A DNA stretch of 5,392 nt from CAYSIX01 sp964431205 (lineage in GTDB: Bacteria > Planctomycetota > Phycisphaerae > Phycisphaerales > Phycisphaeraceae), in NCBI GenBank assembly GCA_964431205.1, contig CAYSIX010000260.1:1-5392 (forward strand), in the 5' to 3' direction. Positions 1-5,392 of this stretch are shown one piece after another; within the stretch, counting starts at the first letter, position 1; each line of letters begins with the position of its first letter. Position numbers and translations under genes: made by a program. The notes under the pieces were generated by a model. That model did not search any database, was not told where the DNA came from, and was given only the letters and a program-made list of their open reading frames with translations.

Positions 1-66
1 CCCGCACCAGCCCACGCCCTCTGCCACCTCGTAAACCCCACGCTCGCTCAGCCACGCCCATCGCCT

Positions 67-72
67 TATACT
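67..72 (+). promoter_or_regulatory. Possible -10 box (TATACT) for yidC
   Basis: TATACT differs from TATAAT at one position and is one of very few AT-rich spots in this region. It would place a transcription start near 79 and give a leader of about 30 bases before the ATG at 110. No convincing -35 hexamer is visible 16-18 bases upstream. A similar string, TACACT followed by GCCC, precedes smpB. In many bacteria yidC is transcribed from further upstream with rnpA, so this may be only an internal promoter or chance. Confidence 0.4.
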
Positions 73-98
73 GCCCGATTCCCGCCTTCCCGCGGATC

Positions 99-104
99 AA
101 GGGG
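99..104 (+). promoter_or_regulatory. Weak Shine-Dalgarno site (AAGGGG) of yidC
   Basis: AAGGGG ends 5 bases before the ATG at 110 and supports that start. It is the only recognisable ribosome-binding site among the four genes. The mnmE, smpB and transporter starts have no clear purine-rich site. Confidence 0.5.
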
Positions 105-109
105 CCCTC

Positions 110-2427
110 ATGCGGATTCTCGTGCCCATCCTGGCGGCGATCGTGGCGGCGGCTGTCGTCGCCGGCGTCTTCGTCAACAGCGGACGCCAGGCCGCCCAAC
201 GCGCCGCGGCCCCGTCGCCCGCGCAGCAGGCCGCCGACACGCCGGGAAGCGACGCGGCCGACACCGCCTCGGCTGACCCAGCCCCGTCCGCCTCCCGTCA
301 GCGTGGCGCGAGCCCCGACGCGCAACGCCCAAACCCCGACGCAACCGACGCCCCCTCCCGGTCTGGGCAGGAACCCGCGGTCGCTCGCGACCGTGCGAGC
401 GCCCAAGAGCCACGCTCCCAGGCAAGCGTGGGACCCGGCGACCTCGCCGAGCTCACCGGCCTGCACGTCCTGCCCGTCCCCGACGCCCGCGACGTGAGCA
501 TCGGCAGCGACGATCCCGACGGCCCGTACCGACTGCGCGCCGACCTCAAACGCTTCGGCGCCGCCGTCGAACGCATCACCCTCGCCGACTACCGCAAGCG
601 CGTCGACGCGCCCGACCGCTACGTCATCGCCGAACGCGTCGAGGGGCCCGGATACCGCCGCTACCCCTTCGCCGTCCACGCCGTCCAGATCAACGGCGAA
701 CGCGTCGTCCTCGAGGCCGAGCCCTGGGAAACCCGCAACCGACACCACGACGATCGACGCTCCAGCGTCACCTACCGCCTCGTCATCGCCGACGCCGACG
801 ACCGCCCCGTCCTCGAGATCCTCCGGACGTACGAGCTGACGGCCGACGGGTACGACATCACGCTGCGGCAGGAGCTGCGCAACCGCACCGACACGCCCCT
901 CGAGGTCGTCTGGCAGCAGAACATCCAGGGCGACATCATCAACGACGACGCCGCCTACCTCGGCGACCGCCGCATGTTCGAGGCCGGCTACTTCGACGAC
1001 GGCTACGACCCCCGCCGCGTGCGCATCTACTCCGACCACACGCTCACCAGCCGCGACGCGCTGGTCAGCGCCGTCCGCGCCACTCAGCAGCAGTACTGGC
1101 CCAACCCGTCGGTGCCGGCGCAGTCCACGCTCGTCTGGGTCGCCTCGCTGAACCGCTACTTCACCGTCACGACGCACCCGATCGTGCCCGACACCGCGAC
1201 GGTCACCGCGGACGTCCCGCCGCTGGAGACCACCTTCCCCCGCGTCGGCGTCGAGGCCTACCCCCCCGGGCCCACCGACCTGCCCGCCGCCGAGCAGTCC
1301 GTCCTGCTCACGCTCGACAGCGCCCCGCAGACCCTCGCCCCCGGCCAGACCGCCGACCTGTCCCTGGGCATCTACGCCGGGCCCCGCAAGAAAGACACCT
1401 TCGCCGAGCACCCCTACAGCCTCATGCACTTCGACGAGCTGATCCGCTACTCGCTCGGCGGGCCCTGCNNNNNNNNNNGCCCTGCGCGTTCTGCACGTTC
1501 CAGTGGCTGGCCAAGGCGTTGCTCGGGTTCCTCGAGTTCATCCACGCGATCCTCGGCGACTGGGGCATCGCCATCATCATCCTCGTGCTCGTCGTCCGCC
1601 TTCTGCTCCACCCGTTGACCAAGCGCGCCCAGGTCAACATGATGAAGTTCGGCAAGCAGATGCAGGCCATGCAACCCGAGCTCGACAAGCTGCGCAAGAA
1701 ATACAAGGACGAGCCGCAACGATTCCAGCAGGAGCAGATCAAGCTCTTCCGCGAGAAGGGCGTCAATCCCGCGAGCATGCTCGGCTGCCTGCCCATGTTC
1801 CTCCAGATGCCGATCTGGATCGCGCTCTACGCCATGCTCTACTACGCCATCGAGCTCCGCCACGAGCCGGCGTTCTACGGCGTCTTTCAGGCGATCTCCG
1901 GCGGGAGCTGGCACTTTCTGGCCGACCTGTCCAGCTCCGACCAGTTCATCCGCGTCTTCGCCGAGCCCAAGGAGATCAGCCTGATCTTCTTCAGCCTCAA
2001 CTTCCAGTCGATCAACCTGCTGCCGCTGCTGATGATCATCGTCTTCTACTTCCAGCAGAAGCTGATGACCCCCCCGCCGGCCAACGAGCAGCAGGCGCAG
2101 CAGCAGAAGATCATGAAGTTCATGATGCTGCTGTTCCCGCTGCTGCTGTACTCGGCGCCGTCGGGCCTGACGCTGTACATCCTGGCGTCGACGGGAGCGG
2201 GGATCGTGGACAGTTACATCGTGCGCAAGCATGTCAAGGAGCAGGAAGAGGCCGGCACGCTGTTCCAGCCCAAGCCGCGCAAGCCCGGCGGGCTGATGGA
2301 CCGGCTGGCCACGACCATGGAGCAGAAGCAGAAGGAGCTGGCGGCCAAGCAGCAGCAGCTCGAGAGCCGGCGAGCGGGTGGGGGCGGCGGCGGCAAGGGC
2401 CGGGGCCGCAAGTCCAGACCGCGATGA
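110..2427 (+). CDS. yidC: Membrane protein insertase YidC (Oxa1/Alb3 family), interrupted by an assembly gap
   Basis: Inserts and folds inner-membrane proteins, alone or with SecYEG. Merging the GCCCTGC copies that flank the N gap gives 766 residues, against about 550 in E. coli. Visible parts in order: N-terminal membrane anchor (about 3-22); Ala/Pro/Ser/Asp-rich linker (about 25-112), which explains most of the extra length; periplasmic beta domain (about 113-440); conserved C-terminal insertase core. In the core, TM2 is about 480-498 and carries R491 in the motif VVRLLLHPLTK, matching the functional groove arginine of E. coli (R366). A charged cytoplasmic hairpin follows (about 499-548), then TM3 (about 550-576), TM4 (about 625-645), and TM5/TM6 (about 663-700) with PSGL at 678-681. 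The tail (700-766) is basic, with a Gln/Lys helix and a Gly/Arg/Lys end, as expected for ribosome contact. The ATG at 110 is chosen because AAGGGG lies 5 bases upstream and the anchor follows at once. The stop overlaps mnmE. Family assignment is very secure. Confidence 0.96.
372..433 (+). repeat. Palindrome-dense segment in the yidC linker
   Basis: Three perfect inverted repeats fall within about 60 bases. CGGTCG (378-383) pairs with CGACCG (388-393). CGCTCGC (382-388) pairs with GCGAGCG (395-401). CCACGCT (410-416) pairs with AGCGTGG (425-431). The first two share bases and cannot form together. The segment encodes roughly residues 88-108 of the disordered linker, where protein sequence is little constrained. 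It may be a dispersed palindromic element tolerated in frame; no second copy is present here to prove that. Confidence 0.45.
1462..1485. other. Assembly gap (10 N at 1469-1478) with a 7-base duplicated edge inside yidC
   Basis: Ten Ns are flanked by GCCCTGC at 1462-1468 and again at 1479-1485. Read literally, the frame breaks. Removing 17 bases (the Ns plus one copy) joins codons for SLGGPC directly to AFCTFQWLAKALL, which leads without interruption into the conserved IHAILGDWG segment before TM2. The simplest reading is two contigs that overlap by 7 bases and were joined by a nominal gap, so yidC is probably intact. Confidence 0.85.
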
Positions 2428-3827
2428 TCAGCGCGAATCGCTCGGTGGCGGACACGATCGTGGCGGTCAGCTCGCCGCCCGGCCGGTCGTACCGTGGGTT
2501 GATCCGTATCAGCGGCGACGCGGCGCGGCCCGTGCTGGCGGCCCTGCTCGCGCAGCCGACGCTCGTCGCGCGACTCGTGCCCCGCACGCTCACGCCGCTG
2601 CGCCTGGCCGATCCGTCCCTCCCCGCGCTCGTCGTGCTCTTGCCCGGCCCGCGCAGCGTCACCGCCCAGGACGTCGTCGAGCTGCAGACGCCCGGCCACC
2701 CGTCGCTGCTCGAGCGGCTGCTGCACCACGCCGTCGCGGCGGGCGCCCGCCTGGCCGAGCCCGGCGAGTTCACCTTCCGCGCCTTCGCCGCCGGTCGGCT
2801 TGACCTGACCCAGGCCGAGGGCGTGGCGGCGACGATCGCGGCGACCAGCGACGCCGAACGCCGCGCCGCCGAGCTGCTCCGCGAGGGACGCCTCGGCCGC
2901 GCCGCGTCCGAGCTCGTCGACTCGCTCGCGACCCTGCTGGCCCTGGTCGAGGCCGGCATCGACTTCGTCGACCAGGAGGACGTCGTGCCGATCCGCCCGG
3001 GGGAGCTGGCGCAGCGCCTCGACGCCGTCGCCGGGGCGCTCGACGATGTGTTGTCCCGTAGCCGCGCCTGGGGCGAGCTGGAGGCCCTGCCCCGCGTCGT
3101 GCTCGTCGGTCGGCCCAGCGCCGGCAAGAGCACGCTGTTCAACGCGCTGCTCGGTCGGCCGCGCGCGGTCGTCAGCGACATGCCCGGCACGACGCGCGAC
3201 GTGCTCGAGGAGCCGCTGACGCTGCGTGACGACGCCGGCCGCGCCGCCGAGATCCTGCTCGTGGACCTCGCCGGGCTCGACGCCCCCGGCGCCCCGCTGG
3301 ACGAGCGGGCCCAGCACGCGGCGCGTGAAGCGATCCGCCGCGCCGAGCTGATCCTGCACGTCCGCGCCGCCGACGATCCGCTCGTCCATAGCCCGATCGA
3401 CCTGCCGGACTCCGCGCCGCGCCTCGACGTCCTGTCCAAGTCGGACTTGCGCTCCAAGCCGCGGGCTGAGCGCAGCGAAGCCCCGGATCGCACGACCGAC
3501 ATCGGCGTCAGCGCCCACACCGGCGCTGGCCTCGACGCGCTGCGTTCGGCGATCCGGCATCGCCTCGGCGACCGCGCCGTCAGCCTCGCCGCCGACACCC
3601 TCGCCCTCCAGCCCCGGCACGCCCACGCCCTGCGCACCGCCCGCGAACGTCTGGCCGCCGCCCTCACGCTCCTCGAACCCCAGCGACACGCCCACGCCCT
3701 CGACCACGTCGAGCTCGTCGCCGGCGAGCTGCGCACCGCCCTGGACGCGCTCGCCTCGCTCGGCGGACGCATGAGCCCCGACGACGTGATCGGCCGCGTC
3801 TTCGCCACCTTCTGCGTCGGCAAGTGA
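2424..3827 (+). CDS. mnmE: tRNA uridine-5-carboxymethylaminomethyl(34) synthesis GTPase MnmE (TrmE)
   Basis: With MnmG, uses GTP and a tetrahydrofolate carbon unit to add a (carboxymethyl)aminomethyl group to wobble uridine 34 of certain tRNAs; cytoplasmic. The length of 467 residues is typical (E. coli 454). The N-terminal folate-binding domain (about 8-125) opens with DTIVAVSSPPG. A helical domain is split around the GTPase domain (about 222-385). G1 is GRPSAGKS at 229-236, the G2 loop is PGTTRD at 254-259, G3 is DLAG at 281-284, G4 is SKSD at 338-341 and G5 is SAHTG at 363-367. The protein ends in FCVGK (463-467), the family's C-terminal signature with its cysteine at 464. Oddities: Ser instead of Asn at 232, SKSD instead of NKxD, DLAG instead of DTAG, and a 12-residue insert (345-356) encoded by a dispersed repeat. 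The ATG overlaps the yidC stop as ATGA, suggesting translational coupling, and no separate ribosome-binding site is seen. Confidence 0.96.
   Translation: MISANRSVADTIVAVSSPPGRSYRGLIRISGDAARPVLAALLAQPTLVARLVPRTLTPLRLADPSLPALVVLLPGPRSVTAQDVVELQTPGHPSLLERLLHHAVAAGARLAEPGEFTFRAFAAGRLDLTQAEGVAATIAATSDAERRAAELLREGRLGRAASELVDSLATLLALVEAGIDFVDQEDVVPIRPGELAQRLDAVAGALDDVLSRSRAWGELEALPRVVLVGRPSAGKSTLFNALLGRPRAVVSDMPGTTRDVLEEPLTLRDDAGRAAEILLVDLAGLDAPGAPLDERAQHAAREAIRRAELILHVRAADDPLVHSPIDLPDSAPRLDVLSKSDLRSKPRAERSEAPDRTTDIGVSAHTGAGLDALRSAIRHRLGDRAVSLAADTLALQPRHAHALRTARERLAAALTLLEPQRHAHALDHVELVAGELRTALDALASLGGRMSPDDVIGRVFATFCVGK
3456..3491 (+). repeat. Dispersed 36-base repeat, copy 1, in frame inside mnmE
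   Basis: This copy reads AAGCCGCGGGCTGAGC, then GCA, then GCGAAGCCCCGGATCGC. It matches the copy at 3882-3917 at 32 of 36 bases and the copy at 4557-4592 at 33 of 36. It starts exactly on a codon, spans 12 codons without a stop, and encodes MnmE residues 345-356 (KPRAERSEAPDR), between G4 and G5. Unlike the spacer copies it lacks the GTT-loop hairpin in front. Confidence 0.88.
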
Positions 3828-3850
3828 GCCCACACCAGGCCGCGGCCCGC

Positions 3851-3867
3851 GCGGGGCGTTGCCCCGC
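3851..3867 (+). repeat. GC-rich hairpin with GTT loop, mnmE-smpB spacer
   Basis: Left arm GCGGGGC (3851-3857), loop GTT, right arm GCCCCGC (3861-3867): a perfect 7-pair stem 23 bases after the mnmE stop. There is no T-run, so it is not a classical intrinsic terminator, although it could slow polymerase or protect the mRNA end. A hairpin with the same GTT loop but a different stem precedes the repeat copy in the next spacer, so it may be the first module of a composite element. Confidence 0.7.
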
Positions 3868-3881
3868 CGCTAAACCTCTTC

Positions 3882-3917
3882 AAGCCGTGGGCTGAGCAAC
3901 GCGAAGCCCCGGATCGC
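3882..3917 (+). repeat. Dispersed 36-base repeat, copy 2, mnmE-smpB spacer
   Basis: This copy reads AAGCCGTGGGCTGAGC, then AAC, then GCGAAGCCCCGGATCGC. It sits 14 bases after the right arm of the GTT hairpin and 56 bases before smpB. GGGCT pairs with AGCCC and GC with GC around a three-base loop, with a symmetrical GA/GA step inside the stem. The three loop bases are the main difference between copies. Confidence 0.88.
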
Positions 3918-3955
3918 CCGTTCCCCACCACCGCACCAACCCCCCAACCCGCTGA

Positions 3956-3961
3956 TACACT
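3956..3961 (+). promoter_or_regulatory. Possible -10 box (TACACT) for smpB
   Basis: TACACT matches TATAAT at 4 of 6 positions and, like the TATACT box before yidC, is followed by GCCC. It ends only 12 bases before the smpB ATG, so a start of transcription at the normal distance would give a leader of about 6 bases or none. No -35 hexamer is evident. With no Shine-Dalgarno site present, near-leaderless translation of smpB is plausible. Confidence 0.35.
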
Positions 3962-3973
3962 GCCCCGCTCGAC

Positions 3974-4462
3974 ATGGCCAAGACCAGACGCAAAACCCCC
4001 CGCGACCTGAGCCCGCGCATCGTCAACCGACGCGCCTGGCACGACTACCACATCTCCGAGAAGCTCGAGTGCGGCATCGAGCTGATGGGCTCGGAGGTCA
4101 AGTCCGTCCGCCACGGCCAGGTCTCTCTCGCCGAGGGCTTCGCACGCGTCGAGCCCCGCACCCTCGAGCTGTTCCTCTACCAGGTCGACATCGCCCACTA
4201 CAAGCAGGGCGGCGCCAACCAGCACGACCCTCAGCGGCCCCGCAAGCTCCTGGCCCACAAACGCCAGCTCCGCGAGCTGCTCGGCGCGACCTCCGCCAAG
4301 GGCGTCACCCTCGTCCCCACCGCCATGTACTTCGTCCGTGGCAAGGTCAAGGTCGAGATCGGCCTCGGCGTCGGCAAGAAACAGTACGACAAACGACAGG
4401 ACACCAAGCGGCGAGAGCACGACCGCGAGATCCGCCGCGCCATGACCCGAAAGGTGATCTGA
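3974..4462 (+). CDS. smpB: SsrA (tmRNA)-binding protein SmpB
   Basis: Small basic cytoplasmic protein that binds tmRNA and places it in the empty A site of stalled ribosomes for trans-translation. The length of 162 residues is normal (E. coli 160). Family features visible: NRRAWHDYHI (18-27); the signature LMGSEVKSVRHG (37-48) in the OB-fold; the loop DPQRPRKLL (85-93), which corresponds to DPTRTRKLL in E. coli; and the C-terminal tail beginning GKKQYDKRQD (134-143) and ending in many Arg/Lys residues, which becomes helical in the mRNA channel. Tyr138 stands where E. coli has His136 in GKKQHDKR; this is a substitution seen in other lineages. It starts 146 bases after mnmE, so it probably has its own promoter (box at 3956). 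The ssrA gene is not in this window. The ATG at 3974 fits the family's N-terminus. Confidence 0.97.
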   Translation: MAKTRRKTPRDLSPRIVNRRAWHDYHISEKLECGIELMGSEVKSVRHGQVSLAEGFARVEPRTLELFLYQVDIAHYKQGGANQHDPQRPRKLLAHKRQLRELLGATSAKGVTLVPTAMYFVRGKVKVEIGLGVGKKQYDKRQDTKRREHDREIRRAMTRKVI

Positions 4463-4465
4463 ACC

Positions 4466-4507
4466 AAAGCCGGGGCGCAGCGGCGAAGCCGCGCAGCCCC
4501 GAGTATC
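4466..4507 (+). repeat. Long hairpin after smpB, probable divergent member of the repeat family
   Basis: The stem is CGGGGC (4471-4476) with GCCCCG (4496-4501), then GCGGC (4480-4484) with GCCGC (4488-4492), closed by a GAA loop. A symmetrical GCA/GCA internal loop separates the two stem blocks. It begins 9 bases after the smpB stop, so it lies in the mRNA 3' end. Its first part (AAGCCG, GGGC, AGC, GCGAAGCC in order) follows the 36-base repeat, and it ends with CCCCGAGTATCC where the repeat has CCCCGGATCC. There is no T-run. Confidence 0.55.
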
Positions 4508-4532
4508 CGAACCGCCACACACACGCAGCCGT

Positions 4533-4553
4533 CCGCGACGCGTTGCGTCGCGG
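4533..4553 (+). repeat. GC-rich hairpin with GTT loop, smpB-transporter spacer
   Basis: Left arm CCGCGACGC (4533-4541), loop GTT, right arm GCGTCGCGG (4545-4553): a perfect 9-pair stem. Only 3 bases separate it from the downstream repeat copy. The right arm can instead pair with the start of that copy: CGCGGC (4549-4554) with GCCGCG (4559-4564) around TGAA. The stem sequence differs from the 3851 hairpin while the loop is the same. Confidence 0.75.
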
Positions 4554-4556
4554 CTG

Positions 4557-4592
4557 AAGCCGCGGGCTGAGCTCCGCGAAGCCCCGGATCCC
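4557..4592 (+). repeat. Dispersed 36-base repeat, copy 3, before the transporter gene
   Basis: This copy reads AAGCCGCGGGCTGAGC, then TCC, then GCGAAGCCCCGGATCCC. It ends 17 bases before the ATG at 4610, so it occupies the place where a promoter or ribosome-binding site would be expected. It has the same orientation as the other copies and the same potential stem around the variable triplet. Confidence 0.88.
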
Positions 4593-4609
4593 GCGACCCC
4601 GCCCCACCC

Positions 4610-5392
4610 ATGGAACGACGCATCCGCCTGCTCCTGATCACCTTCATCGAGAGCGTCGCCTCCATCCTCCTCGAGCGCGGCCTCTACTTCTTCACCGAGG
4701 ACCGACTCGACTACTCCCGAACCCAGAACCTCTGGCTCGCCCTGGCCTTCGGCGTCGCCTACGTCGTCGGCGCCCTGCGCAGCCACGGCCTGGCCCAACG
4801 CTTCGGCGAGCGACGCACCCTCTTCGCCGTCGTCACCGCCCTGCTGGGCCTGCACGTGCTCGTCGGCCTGCGGCCCCACGGCGCCACGCTCGTCGTCACC
4901 TTCACCGTCATCGGCCTGCTCACCGGCATCAAGTGGCCCATCGTCGAGAGCTACGTCTCCGCCGGCCTCACCCCCCACCAGACCCGACGCGTCCTCGCCC
5001 GCTTCAACCTCACCTGGGCCACCGCCGTCCCCGTCGCCATCCTCCCCGCCGGATGGATCGTCGAGCACACGCACCCCGTCACGCTCTTCTTCCTGGCCGC
5101 GGCCATCCATGGGGTCACCCTGTTCCTGCTCGGGCCGCTCGCCCCCCGGCCCGTCCACCTGCCCCATGACCACCCCGAACGGCCCGACGTCCCCACCACC
5201 GCCCGGTACAACGCCCTGCTCGCCTGCGCCCGCTGGACCATGGTCGCCAGCTACGCACTGCTCTTCCTCCTGGCCCCCCTCCTGCCCGCCATCTTCCGAG
5301 ACCTCGGCCTCGACCCCGCACGCGGCGCCGCGTCGTCCGCCCTGATCGACATCTTCCGCGTCGTCGCCTTCCTCGGCCTGGCGCTCTGGGCC
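4610..5392 (+). CDS. Major facilitator superfamily-type membrane protein, 3' end outside the window
   Basis: An open frame of 261 codons with no stop reaches the window end. The protein is strongly hydrophobic, with about eight predicted membrane segments (roughly 6-28, 41-59, 69-87, 92-114, 132-152, 157-177, 200-226, 243-261+). A polar, His/Pro-rich loop at about 178-199 (PVHLPHDHPERP) separates segments 6 and 7, as in the 6+6 layout of MFS carriers. Between segments 2 and 3, LAQRFGERRT (61-70) resembles MFS motif A (GxLaDrfGrR) with Gln in place of Asp. If the fold is standard, about four more segments lie beyond the window. The substrate cannot be read from the sequence. The ATG at 4610 is chosen because a repeat ends at 4592 and the first membrane segment begins at once; no Shine-Dalgarno site is seen. 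The family call is an inference from topology and the weak motif. Confidence 0.75.
   Translation, partial: MERRIRLLLITFIESVASILLERGLYFFTEDRLDYSRTQNLWLALAFGVAYVVGALRSHGLAQRFGERRTLFAVVTALLGLHVLVGLRPHGATLVVTFTVIGLLTGIKWPIVESYVSAGLTPHQTRRVLARFNLTWATAVPVAILPAGWIVEHTHPVTLFFLAAAIHGVTLFLLGPLAPRPVHLPHDHPERPDVPTTARYNALLACARWTMVASYALLFLLAPLLPAIFRDLGLDPARGAASSALIDIFRVVAFLGLALWA

Noticed and set aside
1..34. Possible 3' end of an upstream gene (frame 2, ending TAA at 32-34)
   Set aside because: Only about ten codons (ending PTPSATS) are visible with no family feature, so neither yidD nor any other gene can be supported.
1503..2423. Upstream in-frame extension of mnmE through yidC
   Set aside because: The frame is open only because stops are rare at this GC. 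MnmE homology begins at the ATG at 2424 (DTIVAV a few residues later), and the upstream part is out of frame with yidC.
110..2427. yidC as a pseudogene broken by a frameshift
   Set aside because: The break coincides exactly with the N gap, and merging the duplicated GCCCTGC edges restores the frame.
3851..4553. The spacer hairpins as intrinsic terminators
   Set aside because: No T-run follows any of the stems. They are reported as repeat hairpins instead.
3456..4592. The three 36-base repeats as a CRISPR array
   Set aside because: The copies are hundreds of bases apart, one is inside a gene, there are no regular spacers, and no cas gene is present.
4463..4609. A small RNA or tRNA gene in the spacer after smpB
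   Set aside because: The structure is explained by two hairpins and the repeat. There is no cloverleaf, no tmRNA-like ends, and no clear promoter.
2234..5173. Very long minus-strand open frame crossing mnmE, smpB and the transporter gene
   Set aside because: It is an antisense shadow caused by high GC. The translation is low-complexity Arg/Ala/Gly/Asp sequence with no recognisable domain, and it lies opposite clearly conserved genes.

Overview
This high-GC window (codons dominated by GCC, CTC, CGC and CTG) looks like chromosomal DNA from a planctomycete-type bacterium, perhaps of the Phycisphaerae. That placement is an inference from three things: base composition, a YidC with a very long Ala/Pro/Asp linker, and dense GC-rich palindromic repeats between genes. 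No 16S or other decisive marker is present. The ten Ns suggest a scaffolded draft or metagenome assembly. All four genes read on the + strand.

Layout. Positions 1-109 are a short upstream region with a TATACT box and a weak AAGGGG ribosome-binding site. yidC (110-2427) encodes the inner-membrane insertase. It is interrupted by a 10-N gap at 1469-1478 with GCCCTGC on both sides; merging the two copies restores one 766-residue frame. mnmE (2424-3827) overlaps the yidC stop by ATGA and encodes the tRNA wobble-uridine modification GTPase. A 146-base spacer holds a hairpin, one copy of a dispersed repeat, and a TACACT box very close to the next start. smpB (3974-4462) encodes the tmRNA-binding protein. 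A 147-base spacer holds two hairpins and another repeat copy. A membrane protein of the major facilitator type starts at 4610 and runs off the end at 5392.

How the genes fit together. yidC and mnmE form the well-known neighbourhood for membrane insertion and tRNA modification (often rpmH-rnpA-yidD-yidC-(jag)-mnmE-mnmG). There is no jag here; the two genes are directly joined. smpB is also a translation-quality gene but probably has its own promoter. The transporter has no visible functional link.

The most unusual content is a 36-base repeat present three times in the same orientation: once in each spacer and once in frame inside mnmE, where it adds about 12 residues between the G4 and G5 motifs of the GTPase domain. 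In both spacers it is preceded by a GC-rich hairpin with a GTT loop, suggesting a two-module element. MnmE also carries several departures from the usual GTPase motifs. The yidC linker contains a second, unrelated palindrome-dense stretch.
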